Shown here one piece after another: positions 51,957-60,459 of a stretch of DNA of 64,000 nt. How positions within the stretch are numbered: the stretch's first letter is position 1; the number at the start of each line of letters is the position of its first letter. The notes beneath the pieces are model-generated. The model was not told the DNA's origin and made no database searches. It saw nothing but the letters and a program-made list of their open reading frames with translations. The stretch covers positions 119,256-183,255 of the forward strand of contig NZ_QIBZ01000004.1 in NCBI RefSeq assembly GCF_003725955.1, given 5' to 3'. A program made the position numbers and the translations under genes. Source of the DNA: Slackia isoflavoniconvertens. GTDB taxonomy: Bacteria > Actinomycetota > Coriobacteriia > Coriobacteriales > Eggerthellaceae.

Positions 51957-53627
51957 ATGAGGATTCTTGGCATTCGAGATATCATCGGCCCCATTATGAT
52001 TGGCCCATCGAGCAGCCACACCGCGGGCGCGCTTCGCATCGCGAGCATGTGCCGCCGTTTGCTCGCGGGCGAGCCTCGCCAGGTGGCCTTTCATCTATAC
52101 GGCAGCTTTGCCCACACCTATCGCGGACACGGCACCGACAAAGCCCTTGTCGCAGGCCTGCTCGGCATGGCGGCCGACGACGAACGCATTCGCGATTCAT
52201 TCGAAATCGCCAAACAACAAGACTTGAGTTTCACATTCGAGCCGCGCCCGAACGAACCGATGCCCCACCCCAACACCGTATGCATCGAAGTCACCGATTC
52301 CACGGGTTCTCATGTTTCCATGCGTGGAGAAAGCATTGGCGGAGGCGCAGCGGTCATCACGCGCATCAACGGCATCGACGTGCGCCTGACGGGCGAATAT
52401 CACAGCATCGTCGTGAAGCAACGCGACGTGGCAGGCGTGCTCGCGCACATCGCGACATGCCTTTCGGTATTCGACGTGAATATCGCCACCACAAAGCTGT
52501 TCCGCGAACGAAAAGGCGAGCTCGCCTACACCATTATGCAAACCGATGACGAAATCGACGAGCGCGTGGCCGCAAGCATCGCGAAGCATCCAGACATCTT
52601 CGACGTGCGCATCGTGAAAAGCGACCGAGCGAGCGAAGCGGTTGCCCCCGTGAAAGGCAATGCGGAAAACGCCGGCGGTTTCGCCGCCGAATTCACCCCG
52701 CAGGAAGCCGCCGCCCGTTTTGAAGAACTCGATTTTGCATGCGGGGCAGAAATGCTCGCCTATTGCGAACATGAAGGCATCGCAATTTCTGAGGCAATGT
52801 GCCGCCGCGAACGGTGCATGCTTGCAGCCGATGGCGTCGCGGTCGACAACACGCGACGCTATTTGGAACGCGTGCTTTCCGTTATGCGCGAATCGGCAAC
52901 CGCGCCCATAGCATCGCCCGTGCGTTCGATGGGCGGCCTCATTGGTGGAGAGGCAGCCGCGCTTTCGAAGCTCGAGGCCAAAACGGATAGCGGCACGGCC
53001 AACGCATGCATCGCCGACCCCATGCTCGCCCGCGCAACCACGTATGCCATGGCGGTGCTCGAAACGAACGCGTCTATGGGGCGCATTGTCGCGGCCCCCA
53101 CAGCCGGTTCTTCAGGTGTCGTGCCCGCAATGCTTTTAGCGGCGCAAGATAAACATGGATCCAGCGATGAAGAGCTCATCAACGCTTTAGCGAACGCAGC
53201 CGCAATTGGGTATTTGATCACGAGGAATGCTACGGTTGCCGGAGCCGAAGGCGGCTGTCAAGCCGAAGTTGGCGCCGCGAGCGCCATGGCCGCAAGCGCG
53301 GCATGCGAGCTTTTCGGAGGAACGCCCGCACAATGCTTCGCCGCAGCGAGCAATGCGCTTTGCGGGCTCATGGGCCTTGTGTGCGACCCCGTCGCAGGCC
53401 TGGTCGAAGCGCCCTGCCAGAAGCGCAACGCCACGGGCGTCGCCAACGCAATCGTATCGGCGCAAATCGCGCTTGCGGGCATTGGCAACCTCGCGAACTT
53501 CGACGAAACCGTTGAAGCCATGCGGCGCGTGGGCAATTCCCTTCCCTTCGAGCTTCGAGAAAGCGCACTCGGCGGCCTTGCCGCAACGCCTTCCGCATGC
53601 GCATTCTGCGAAGGCTGCATGAACTAG
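51957..53627 (+). CDS. sdaA: L-serine dehydratase, single-chain iron-sulfur type
   Basis: Oxygen-sensitive [4Fe-4S] enzyme of 556 residues converting L-serine to pyruvate and ammonia. The beta part (1-225) holds the opening IGPSSSHTAGA and an ACT-like stretch (about 150-220, VVKQRDVAGVLAHIATCLS). The alpha part (about 245-556) has GSSGVVPAML, EGGCQAE, and LVCDPVAGLVEAPC, supplying the cluster cysteines. In many Gram-positives the two parts are separate proteins; the fused form is also common in actinobacteria. A recurring palindromic terminator follows (53638-53672). Confidence 0.95.
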   Translation: MRILGIRDIIGPIMIGPSSSHTAGALRIASMCRRLLAGEPRQVAFHLYGSFAHTYRGHGTDKALVAGLLGMAADDERIRDSFEIAKQQDLSFTFEPRPNEPMPHPNTVCIEVTDSTGSHVSMRGESIGGGAAVITRINGIDVRLTGEYHSIVVKQRDVAGVLAHIATCLSVFDVNIATTKLFRERKGELAYTIMQTDDEIDERVAASIAKHPDIFDVRIVKSDRASEAVAPVKGNAENAGGFAAEFTPQEAAARFEELDFACGAEMLAYCEHEGIAISEAMCRRERCMLAADGVAVDNTRRYLERVLSVMRESATAPIASPVRSMGGLIGGEAAALSKLEAKTDSGTANACIADPMLARATTYAMAVLETNASMGRIVAAPTAGSSGVVPAMLLAAQDKHGSSDEELINALANAAAIGYLITRNATVAGAEGGCQAEVGAASAMAASAACELFGGTPAQCFAAASNALCGLMGLVCDPVAGLVEAPCQKRNATGVANAIVSAQIALAGIGNLANFDETVEAMRRVGNSLPFELRESALGGLAATPSACAFCEGCMN

Positions 53628-53637
53628 CAAACCAGCA

Positions 53638-53672
53638 GGATGTGTTAAATGCTCGTAGCATTTAACACATCC
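53638..53672. terminator. Terminator, copy b of the recurring palindrome
   Basis: GGATGTGTTAAATGC pairs with its complement around a TCGTA centre. The core is the reverse complement of the copies at 17583 and 54302, differing by one or two bases. It lies between the convergent serine dehydratase and rhodanese genes. Confidence 0.75.
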
Positions 53673-53697
53673 GTCTCGCCCTTTTCGCACAGGAACG

Positions 53698-54018
53698 CTA
53701 GCGAACCACTTCCCCTTTATAGCCCGTGATGCCGCCGATATTCTCAACCTTGGTGTAACCCGAACGCTTCAAAAACGAGAGCGCTTGACCGCTTCTCGAC
53801 CCCGTGAGGCAATGGACGAAAATCGGGGTCTCCTTTTCCGGATATTCCTGAAGCACGCGCTTAATGTCGTTAAGGGGGATATTGACGCTCCCAGGAATAT
53901 GGCCCTGTCCATATTCTTCTTCACTACGCACATCAATCAAAACCGCGCCATCGGTCGCGCGCCACCGGTCAACGCCCCTGTTAATAGTGGCTCCTGTAAT
54001 CAAGTCTATAAAGCTCAT
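53698..54018 (-). CDS. Single-domain rhodanese-like protein
   Basis: Small cytoplasmic sulfurtransferase of 106 residues. LIDVRSEEEYGQGHIPGSVN (about residues 26-45) and the active-site loop HCLTGSRS (about 68-75) with the persulfide cysteine are clear, followed by the GITGYKGE ending. The start MSFIDL follows GAGGAG by six bases; twelve extra upstream codons are unsupported. It may move sulfur for cofactor building or detoxification; no partner gene is adjacent. Confidence 0.92.
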   Translation of the reverse strand: MSFIDLITGATINRGVDRWRATDGAVLIDVRSEEEYGQGHIPGSVNIPLNDIKRVLQEYPEKETPIFVHCLTGSRSGQALSFLKRSGYTKVENIGGITGYKGEVVR

Positions 54019-54131
54019 GCGGTGCTCCTCATCTTTCTTCAAACGCCCTCGCAAAGCGGCGACACGTTTGCACGCCGACGTTGGATTTCAACTATAGTCC
54101 ACTTGTAAAATACTAATATTACAGTCATTTG

Positions 54132-54330
54132 TAAGGAGGTTCTCGTGTTTTAAAGCGGCAAAATCTGGATGGACCAGAGCGACAACCCCCGTTATTTGCT
54201 GCTCAACCAGGCAACCGGCATGGACTCATCGCCGATGCATCAGGCACCGACGCCCCCTCCATTGCCTGCAAGGCCGCCTGCCCGAAACCCCAACTCTCCC
54301 GCCGACCTGTTAAACGCTACGAGCATTTAA
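54132..54330 (+). pseudogene. Possible broken small gene with an early in-frame stop
   Basis: AAGGAGG lies five bases before GTG TTT TAA (54145-54153). The same frame continues openly from 54154 through ATG 54169 to TAA 54328-54330, giving MDQSDNPRYLLLNQATGMDS and a proline-rich tail of 53 residues in all. The strong ribosome site followed at once by a stop suggests a decayed or leader-type reading frame. The frame ends inside the hairpin of palindrome copy c, which argues against a normal gene. I do not recognise the product. Confidence 0.3.
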
Positions 54331-54338
54331 CAGGTCGG
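54302..54338 (+). terminator. Terminator, copy c of the recurring palindrome
   Basis: CCGACCTGTTAAA and its complement flank a CGCTACGAGCA centre. It shares the 25-base core of copies at 17583 and 53638. It lies between the broken small frame and the LysE gene. Confidence 0.7.
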
Positions 54339-54374
54339 TGTCTACCGGCCCCAAACAGCAAGGAGTGTTTGAGC

Positions 54375-54992
54375 ATGCTACCTGTTTTTCTTCAAGGATT
54401 ATCGTTGGGGCTGGCATTTCTTGCCCCTATCGGCATGCAGAACCTCTTCGTCATCAACAGCGCGTTAAGTCATACGTTCGGTCGAGCACTGGCGACGTCT
54501 CTCGTAGTTGTGTTCTGGGACATCTCCCTGGGAGTTACGTGTTTCTTGGGAGCTGGGGCGCTCATGGACGCGTTTCCGTGGCTTAAGAAAATCATGCTGG
54601 GGCTTGGCGGCATACTGGTTATATACATAGGCATAGGCCTTATTAGGACGGAAGCGAGCTTGGATGGCGGCAAAGACGTCAACCAGCCATTCTTGAAGAT
54701 CATCGCTGCCGCATTCGTTGTGACATGGCTCAACCCACAAGCCCTCATCGATGGCACCATGATGTTGGGGGCATTCAGGGCAACGCTACCAGCAGGCGGC
54801 GACCTTCCCTTCATCCTCGGCTTCACGTCGGCAAGCTTCATTTGGTTCAACAGCCTTGCCATTGCGTCGAATTTGCTCGGAGCCAAAATCAATACGCGCA
54901 CCCTTACCTGGCTCAATCGCCTTTGCGGCGTTGTGATCATTTGCTACGGAGCAAAGCTGCTTTTCGATTTGGCAAGAATGATTTTCGGATAA
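54375..54992 (+). CDS. LysE/ArgO family amino-acid exporter
   Basis: Six-helix membrane exporter of 205 residues in the LysE group. The N terminus MLPVFLQGLSLGLAFLAPIG then MQNLFVINSAL matches ArgO/LysE, which export basic amino acids. The conserved WLNPQALIDG lies near residues 120-129. The start is the ATG nine bases after AAGGAG; an upstream TTG is too close to it. LysE carriers are usually controlled by an adjacent LysG-type regulator, which is missing here. Confidence 0.92.
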   Translation: MLPVFLQGLSLGLAFLAPIGMQNLFVINSALSHTFGRALATSLVVVFWDISLGVTCFLGAGALMDAFPWLKKIMLGLGGILVIYIGIGLIRTEASLDGGKDVNQPFLKIIAAAFVVTWLNPQALIDGTMMLGAFRATLPAGGDLPFILGFTSASFIWFNSLAIASNLLGAKINTRTLTWLNRLCGVVIICYGAKLLFDLARMIFG

Positions 54993-55041
54993 AACGCCCC
55001 CACAAAACAGCAGCCAACGGCACAACGGCCCAACCGCTAGC

Positions 55042-55073
55042 AAAAAAAACGGGGCCCGCATATGCGAGCCCCG
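55042..55073 (-). terminator. Terminator after the flavoprotein reductase
   Basis: A 12-bp stem-type palindrome CGGGGC...GCCCCG around GCATATGC, with eight T on the minus strand. It lies about 40 bases past the stop codon. Confidence 0.9.
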
Positions 55074-55110
55074 CCAAAGGGAGGGTGTATTGAAATAGTG
55101 AGTCTTATCG

Positions 55111-56559
55111 TTAGCCTTGAATGGCCTTTGCGACAACCTCGCCGGCATTCTTGCCAAACACCGTGATGTCGCAAACGGCGTTGCCGCCAATACGGTTGTT
55201 GCCATGAATGCCGCCCGTTACTTCGCCCGCAGCATACAGGCCTTTAATCGGCTCGTCGCCTTCACCAAGAGCCTGATTGTCGACATTAATCTTAATGCCG
55301 CCCATCTCGTGATGAATGCCAGGAGCAACCTTAATGGCGTACATATTGCCAGGCTGGAATTCAATCATGCCCTGAGTACGACCGAATTCATCGGTTGCGC
55401 CCTCGGTCGTGAGCTTGTTGTAGGCATCGATGGTCGCCTGCAAGGTAGCTGCATCAACCTCGATTTCTTTAGCCAAGGCCTCGACCGAGTCGCCCTTCTT
55501 CACAAGGCCGCTCTTGTCGTAGTTCGCAGCGGCTTTATTCTTGTCGTAAACGGTCTGATCGAAAACCTCCCACGCAAATTTACCCGGCTGCTCAAGCTCT
55601 GCGGCAGAGACCTTGTCACGCGTGCTCATTTCATTGAAGAAGCGCTTGCCTTCGGAGTTGACCAGAATTGCGCCGCCACCGCGCAGGCCCTCTGCTATCA
55701 GCATAGAAGAGCTCTGTTCGACAGTCGGGTGAATCTGAATCTGATCCATCTGAATCAGCTGTGCGCCAACCGCTTCGGCCATTGCGTAGCCATCACCTGT
55801 AGCGCCAGGCTGGTTGGTAGAAACATACCCCTCAAGGTCGGGGCGATACTTCGTAATCATGTCGGGATTGGAACCCAAACCGCCTGCGGCGAGAATAACA
55901 GCCTTGGCGCTGTAGTCGCCCTTGTCGGTTTTCACGCCGGTAATCGATCCATCGTCGGCCTGCACGAGCTCCTTGACGTTACAATTTGTCTTGATTTCGA
56001 TGCCACGATCCTCAACGGCCTTTTGCAAACCAGGAACAATGGTCTTGCCGACAGCAGAGCCGTCGGTCGGGCGATGGCAGCGCTTCACCGACATGCCGCC
56101 CGTCATCGTAATATTGTCAAGCGTGATGCCCAAGCCATCAAGCCAATCAATAGCTCCGGCGGAGTTATCGCACATGAAGTGGACGAGCTCCGGATTGCCA
56201 GTATCGTGACCGCCATCCAAGGTTTCCTGGGCAAAAAGCTCATTGGAGTCCTCGATGCCCTGAGCCTTCTGGAATTTCGTTTCGGAAGCGTTCATGCCCG
56301 AAGACGAGAAATTCGTGTTGCCGCCGACATTGCCTTCTTTCTCAAGAACGACGACCTTCTCAACGCCTGCATCATGCGCCGCGATGGCAGCAGACATGCC
56401 CGCTCCACCAGCACCCACGATAACGATGTCGTATTCTTCGGCCTTACTTTCTGCCTTGCCGTTACCTTTGCTGGAGCAGCCCGCCATGCCAAAAGCAGCC
56501 ATCGCACCAACAGTTGCCGCGCCTACAACAAAATTTCGACGTGAAATTTGCATTGCCAT
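55111..56559 (-). CDS. Tat-exported FAD-binding reductase lipoprotein (fumarate reductase flavoprotein family)
   Basis: Extracytoplasmic flavoenzyme of 482 residues. The Tat motif SRRNFVVGA (residues 6-14) and lipobox FGMAGC with cysteine near 28 precede the FAD domain: VIVGAGGAGMSAAIAAHDAG (about 46-65), EKEGNVGGNTNFSSSGMN, LAAGGLG, and the substrate-side IQIHPT, GGGAILVNSEGKRFFNE and HHEMGGIKIN. Relatives reduce fumarate, urocanate or other unsaturated acids, and Eggerthellaceae hold dozens with varied substrates. There is no heme domain, so electrons must come from a separate donor. AGGAGG is eight bases before the ATG. Divergent from a membrane LuxR regulator that probably controls it. 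Confidence 0.9.
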   Translation of the reverse strand: MAMQISRRNFVVGAATVGAMAAFGMAGCSSKGNGKAESKAEEYDIVIVGAGGAGMSAAIAAHDAGVEKVVVLEKEGNVGGNTNFSSSGMNASETKFQKAQGIEDSNELFAQETLDGGHDTGNPELVHFMCDNSAGAIDWLDGLGITLDNITMTGGMSVKRCHRPTDGSAVGKTIVPGLQKAVEDRGIEIKTNCNVKELVQADDGSITGVKTDKGDYSAKAVILAAGGLGSNPDMITKYRPDLEGYVSTNQPGATGDGYAMAEAVGAQLIQMDQIQIHPTVEQSSSMLIAEGLRGGGAILVNSEGKRFFNEMSTRDKVSAAELEQPGKFAWEVFDQTVYDKNKAAANYDKSGLVKKGDSVEALAKEIEVDAATLQATIDAYNKLTTEGATDEFGRTQGMIEFQPGNMYAIKVAPGIHHEMGGIKINVDNQALGEGDEPIKGLYAAGEVTGGIHGNNRIGGNAVCDITVFGKNAGEVVAKAIQG

Positions 56560-56682
56560 AAGAAATCCCTCCTAATGATTCCCTCTGGTTCATTACGCTT
56601 TGAACCTTCCTTAGCGAGCCCTTCACGCCCGTTAAGTGGGCATTATCCTAGATATTTCATAGGTTTATCGTCTACGCCCAAT

Positions 56683-56748
56683 TTGGGTGTTTTAACGTTT
56701 ACCCAGTTCAATAGCTTGCATAACATCTTTTACACCCACATGAACACC
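56683..56748. promoter_or_regulatory. Cluster of TGGGTGT/ACACCCA motifs
   Basis: One TTGGGTGT near 56683-56690 and two ACACCCA copies near 56732-56748, with further ACCCA pieces, in the gap between the reductase and its divergent LuxR regulator. Repeated, mutually inverted heptamers in a divergent control region are likely regulator sites. Promoter hexamers are only partly recognisable (TATACT at 56780-56785). Confidence 0.4.
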
Positions 56749-56833
56749 CATACCCAAAGCGCCAAGGTTTCAAAACGACTATACTGCTGAACACGCTTCA
56801 GCACGAAAGGCCGAAGGCGTTGGAGGGAATTAC

Positions 56834-58465
56834 ATGAGTTCAAGACAGAAAGCAGCGTGCGCAACAGCCGGACTTGCATGCGCATTCGGGGGGATTTGGT
56901 CAATCGATGCGCATGTCGCCGCGCTTTCGGGCACGCCCTACACAACGCTTTGGATGCGCATCGTATCGCTCTGCGTCTATCTCGTTGCATGCGCCATCGC
57001 TATCAGAGAACCGAGCATCTTCGATGGCAATGGCGAAACCGCCAGAAAGCGAGCCGCGCACCTGATTGCATGCAGCACGGCATGCCTCTTCATATCGCTT
57101 GCGGGCTCGCTCGGATTTATCTACGGAGCCAAAGGCGCGCTTGCCTTGGCATGCGGCTTCGCCATGAAGCTCTTTGGAGCCCCGCTCACCATTGCCTTGG
57201 TGTGCTGCTATTCACGCATTAAAAAGGCTGATTCGACGAAAGCCTCGCTTACAGGCATCTCAGGCGCGTTCGTTGCTCAGTCGATACTATCTTCGATTAA
57301 TGTCCAACAGCTCTGGCATCCCCTCATTGGCATATGCGCAGGGTTCGCCCTCTGCGCTGTTGCAATCATCTGCATCGCAGCGCTTTTATGCACAGAAGGG
57401 CCTGAAGCAGCGCACGCGCCCTCGGGCACCCAATTGACAAAGAGCCAACCAAACGAATCGCGCAACCAGCTCCCTCTTCGAAACGTATTCACGGGACCAT
57501 TCCTCGCCATACTTGTAAGCACGTCCTTCATGCTTGGTTTTATGCGCTCGGGGCTACAAACCAACGACGCTTTAAGCGCGTCGCCTTTTATCGCCATCGC
57601 CCTTGTCGCGTTCTGCGCCCTTTTGATTCCGACCGATGCGCACGTGAGCCTTTCAAACCTTCTGAGCGTCGGTCTCGCATGCGTCGCGGCAGCCTTCCTC
57701 GTGGCTCCGCTCATCGACTCTACCGTTCCAGATTGCCAAACGATTTTAGCAACCTTAGGCACCACCGTTTTAGAAGCGGCAGCATGGGCAATGGCGGCGA
57801 GCGCCGCACGTCAAAGCCGAAAAACGCTTGTGGCAGCCGCGTTTGCACGCCTGTGCGTTGCGTTCGGTCATCTCCTGGGCGCATTAATCGCTCGAAGCAT
57901 GCTCGTCCTTTCCAATGCAGACGCGAGCGCAATTCAGGCAGGCTCGCTCGTCGTCATCTTCGTATATTTCATGGTCGCGCTGTTCTTGGGACGCGGTTCG
58001 ACGGAAGCATTTGTCCAAATCGAAAAGGAATCAACCGCACGCGAAACCGACAGTCGGGTTTCCGCGCTCGAAGAAACCGCAACGCTCATTGGCATGGAAA
58101 ACGATACATGCGGCCGCAACGAGAACGAGGCCGATCAAGAACACTTGGACCATACGCATGCAGAACTTCGCCAGAAGCCTTTTGCGCCCAGCAAAGCACA
58201 AACGAGCACAACTTCGCATATGGAATTCGATGCCATATGCGACGACCGCACGGAGCGCGCACTCGAAGCTATCGCGCACACATGCCAACTTACCCCGCGC
58301 GAAATCGAAGTGTTTAGGCTCCTGTCACTCGGCAGGGATATCTCAACTATAGAAAACGACCTGTGCATATCGCGAAACACCGCGAAGATGCACATTCGTC
58401 ATGTATACCAAAAACTGGAGGTTCATTCGAAGCAAGAACTCATCGACCTCGTAAGAGCCCAATAA
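56834..58465 (+). CDS. Membrane-anchored LuxR-type transcription regulator
   Basis: A 543-residue regulator with about twelve hydrophobic helices in residues 1-385, resembling an MFS-like sensor, then a linker and a C-terminal LuxR helix-turn-helix (about 478-543). The HTH shows LTPREIEVFRLLSLGRDIST followed by IENDLCISRNTAKMHIRHVY. Such proteins are abundant in Eggerthellaceae, each beside a reductase or transporter that it is thought to control in response to a membrane-sensed compound. GGAGG seven bases before the ATG sets the start. The pairing with the reductase lipoprotein at 55111 suggests substrate-induced control. Confidence 0.92.
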   Translation: MSSRQKAACATAGLACAFGGIWSIDAHVAALSGTPYTTLWMRIVSLCVYLVACAIAIREPSIFDGNGETARKRAAHLIACSTACLFISLAGSLGFIYGAKGALALACGFAMKLFGAPLTIALVCCYSRIKKADSTKASLTGISGAFVAQSILSSINVQQLWHPLIGICAGFALCAVAIICIAALLCTEGPEAAHAPSGTQLTKSQPNESRNQLPLRNVFTGPFLAILVSTSFMLGFMRSGLQTNDALSASPFIAIALVAFCALLIPTDAHVSLSNLLSVGLACVAAAFLVAPLIDSTVPDCQTILATLGTTVLEAAAWAMAASAARQSRKTLVAAAFARLCVAFGHLLGALIARSMLVLSNADASAIQAGSLVVIFVYFMVALFLGRGSTEAFVQIEKESTARETDSRVSALEETATLIGMENDTCGRNENEADQEHLDHTHAELRQKPFAPSKAQTSTTSHMEFDAICDDRTERALEAIAHTCQLTPREIEVFRLLSLGRDISTIENDLCISRNTAKMHIRHVYQKLEVHSKQELIDLVRAQ

Positions 58466-58684
58466 GAAGCTCCGCAGATATATAGTGAACCCTCTCGCTA
58501 CAAGAGGAACGATGCAGAGAAATCAATCTCATGAATAAGATCCACACTCCCCTAAAGCCGTAGTGTGCCGTTCAACCCAAGCTAGCGGAATTGCCTTATG
58601 TCCCAAATTGTCAAGAGCGGCGCAAGGCCAACCGAAATGTGCCAACGGGGCATACAACCGCAAGGAATGAAACGGCCTCACTCA
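58466..58684. other. Gap after the LuxR regulator
   Basis: No gene recognised. A small CCTCT/AGAGG hairpin near 58490 could end the LuxR transcript, but no T-run follows. Short open frames that run on into the methyltransferase remnant from the opposite strand look like antisense shadow. Confidence 0.4.
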
Positions 58685-59713
58685 TTAGAACGACGCATTC
58701 CCATTGCACCCCTCCCTGGCCAGTTTCATATAAACGGCAGGCGATTCAATGCCAACCGACTTGTACCCCATTTCCTGAGCCACCCTGCACGTCGTGCCCG
58801 TGCCAACGAAAGGATCGAGAACGATTCCACCTTCAGGGCAAGTGAGCGCAATAGGATTTTTCACAAGATCCTCGGGAAAGGGAGCATAGTGGTATTCGCC
58901 GCTGTGCTCATCTTCAGGGAAGACATTCCAGACATCGGATACCAGTGCGCTATTCCTCTTGAACTTTATAAAGTGTAATCCATTTTCAGCAAGCTCCTTC
59001 TCACCCGCCGACAACCCAGTAGAGTTTCTATGGGCAGTACGAATTCCCCTGCGTAAGACCATGCTGAAATCGGACACTTTGCCACATTCGACAAGGTGCA
59101 GCATCTTATCAAGGGCAGCATACGCATTTGATTTTTCGGAATCGCTCAGCTTGGTTGAACGCTCGACTTTCCTGCGATAGCGAGCGTCCGACATGCCAGC
59201 AGCAGAAACGGCTACGCCCTGTATTATTTTTCTGGCTTTACGTGGCAACTCAAATGCGGCGCCAGCATCGTAGAAGTAACCCTGGGGCTCTTTGCTGAAA
59301 AAGAAAATAGGTTCCCAAAGGGAGCACAGCTTACCTTCGGCAGCCCCTGGAGCAGCCGTGAGTTTATTCCACGCAATTTGGTTGTGCAGGGTAAACCCAA
59401 CTTCATCGGTAAGACGAATGGCCACTCTCGCGGGGATGAGCGCGAGGTTTCCATTGACGCAATCATTGCCCAAATGAAACCAGAAAGAACCAGTGGGCTT
59501 GAGAACTCTGCAACCAGCAAACATGCAATCGCAGCTGGTAACGCGAGAGACATCCCAGGAGGAAACGTCCGCGGCGGACAGCAACAGGCAACAAAAGAAC
59601 ATACCCGCCATGCCGGTCACGCTCGAGGTGTCCCAGCTTGAGCATTCGATAGAAGCGAGCGCCGAGCAGCCAGCAAAGTTACAAAAGAAAATGTCAGCAA
59701 CTATGCATGGCAA
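58685..59713 (-). pseudogene. Chimeric remnant: DUF285 surface-repeat fragment joined to a truncated DNA methyltransferase
   Basis: One open frame of 342 residues with two unrelated parts. Residues 1-68 are BspA/DUF285-type surface repeats (SSWDTSSVTGMAGMF, then SSWDVSRVTSCDCMFAGC). From about residue 69 (RVLKPTGSFWFHLG, near base 59509) it becomes a beta-class N4-cytosine/N6-adenine DNA methyltransferase, with VWNVFPEDEHSGEYHYAPFP and the SAM-binding LDPFVGTGTTC near residue 300. The catalytic DPPY/SPPY motif, which precedes motif I in this class, is missing, so it should be inactive. The frame opens after a stop with a TTG and no ribosome site. This looks like a recombination product, not a working gene. 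No restriction enzyme lies nearby. Confidence 0.75.
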
Positions 59714-59769
59714 TCAGCGATCCTTCTGGTAAGGGCGGCAAGCTTTTCCGCTTGTGCTGATTGCCATGC
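59705..59769. repeat. 14-bp perfect inverted repeat at the chimera boundary
   Basis: GCATGGCAATCAGC (59705-59718) is exactly inverted at 59756-59769, with a CAAGC/GCTTG hairpin in between. It lies between the reductase stop and the chimera, covering the chimera's first codons. It may be a terminator without a good T-run or mark a recombination end. Confidence 0.55.
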
Positions 59770-59781
59770 GTTCTTCTTGTC

Positions 59782-60312
59782 CTAGGCGAGCTTGCGAGCG
59801 AGCTCTCGCACCTCTTCCAACTTGGGCGACGATGCCATGCTGTCGCGCTCGGTCATGCCGCTGATGGTGACAATGCCCTGGTCCTCCCACTTGCAGTACG
59901 CGCAGGTTGACTTGTACATAGCGATCGCCGCATCATGGACGCCCTCGCTGTGGCTATCGAGCAAAAGGGCCGTCTTGGTGAACGGGAAGCCCGTAGCACC
60001 GAAGGCGTACAGGCGGTCGATGGCGGCCTTCTCCTGCGCAGTGATATCAAACCAGTAGATAGGCGAAGCAAAGACGACCATATCGGCGCCTTTCAGCGAC
60101 TCGATCACGTCGGCCATGTCGTCCTTCTGCACGCAGACGCCCTTATGGGCAAAGCAGTACTGGCATCCCAAGCAGCCGGCGATCTTCTTGCTGGCAACGC
60201 GAATGACCTCGACCGTATGGCCGCCCTCACGCGCGGTCTCGGCAAACGCCTCGACCATGGTGTCGGTATTGGCGCCCTTGCGCGGGCTACCACTCAATAC
60301 AACGATATTCAT
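59782..60312 (-). CDS. Flavodoxin-fold NAD(P)H-dependent FMN reductase / iron-sulfur flavoprotein
   Basis: Cytoplasmic flavoprotein of 176 residues. The FMN-phosphate loop VVLSGSPRKGANTDTM is at residues 4-19, followed by a cysteine cluster GCLGCQYCFAHKGVC (about 46-60) of the type that binds iron-sulfur in archaeal-type Isf proteins, and FASPIYWFDITAQEKAAIDR (about 80-99). It could reduce quinones, flavins or metals. It lies downstream of the hydrolase gene at 60460 on the same strand but about 150 bases away. Confidence 0.9.
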   Translation of the reverse strand: MNIVVLSGSPRKGANTDTMVEAFAETAREGGHTVEVIRVASKKIAGCLGCQYCFAHKGVCVQKDDMADVIESLKGADMVVFASPIYWFDITAQEKAAIDRLYAFGATGFPFTKTALLLDSHSEGVHDAAIAMYKSTCAYCKWEDQGIVTISGMTERDSMASSPKLEEVRELARKLA

Positions 60313-60459
60313 AGAAATCTCCCTCCTTCATGCCGCAGGCGCGCGGCACACATTATGTTGTAACCAAAACGGATGGAGTTATTCAATCGCCCCGTTTTGG
60401 CTACTCCCACTCTTTAGAAGAATCGTTGCTGGGGACTTGGCATTAAATCAAGACACGCC

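Noticed and set aside
54145..54153. Selenocysteine or recoded stop
   Set aside because: The stop is TAA, not TGA, and no recoding hairpin follows.
55117..56544. 475-residue plus-strand open frame opposite the flavoprotein reductase
   Set aside because: Covers the same bases as a complete Tat-exported reductase and shows no domain.
58598..58978. 126-residue plus-strand frame after the LuxR gene
   Set aside because: Most of it is antisense to the methyltransferase remnant, it lacks a ribosome site and it resembles nothing known.
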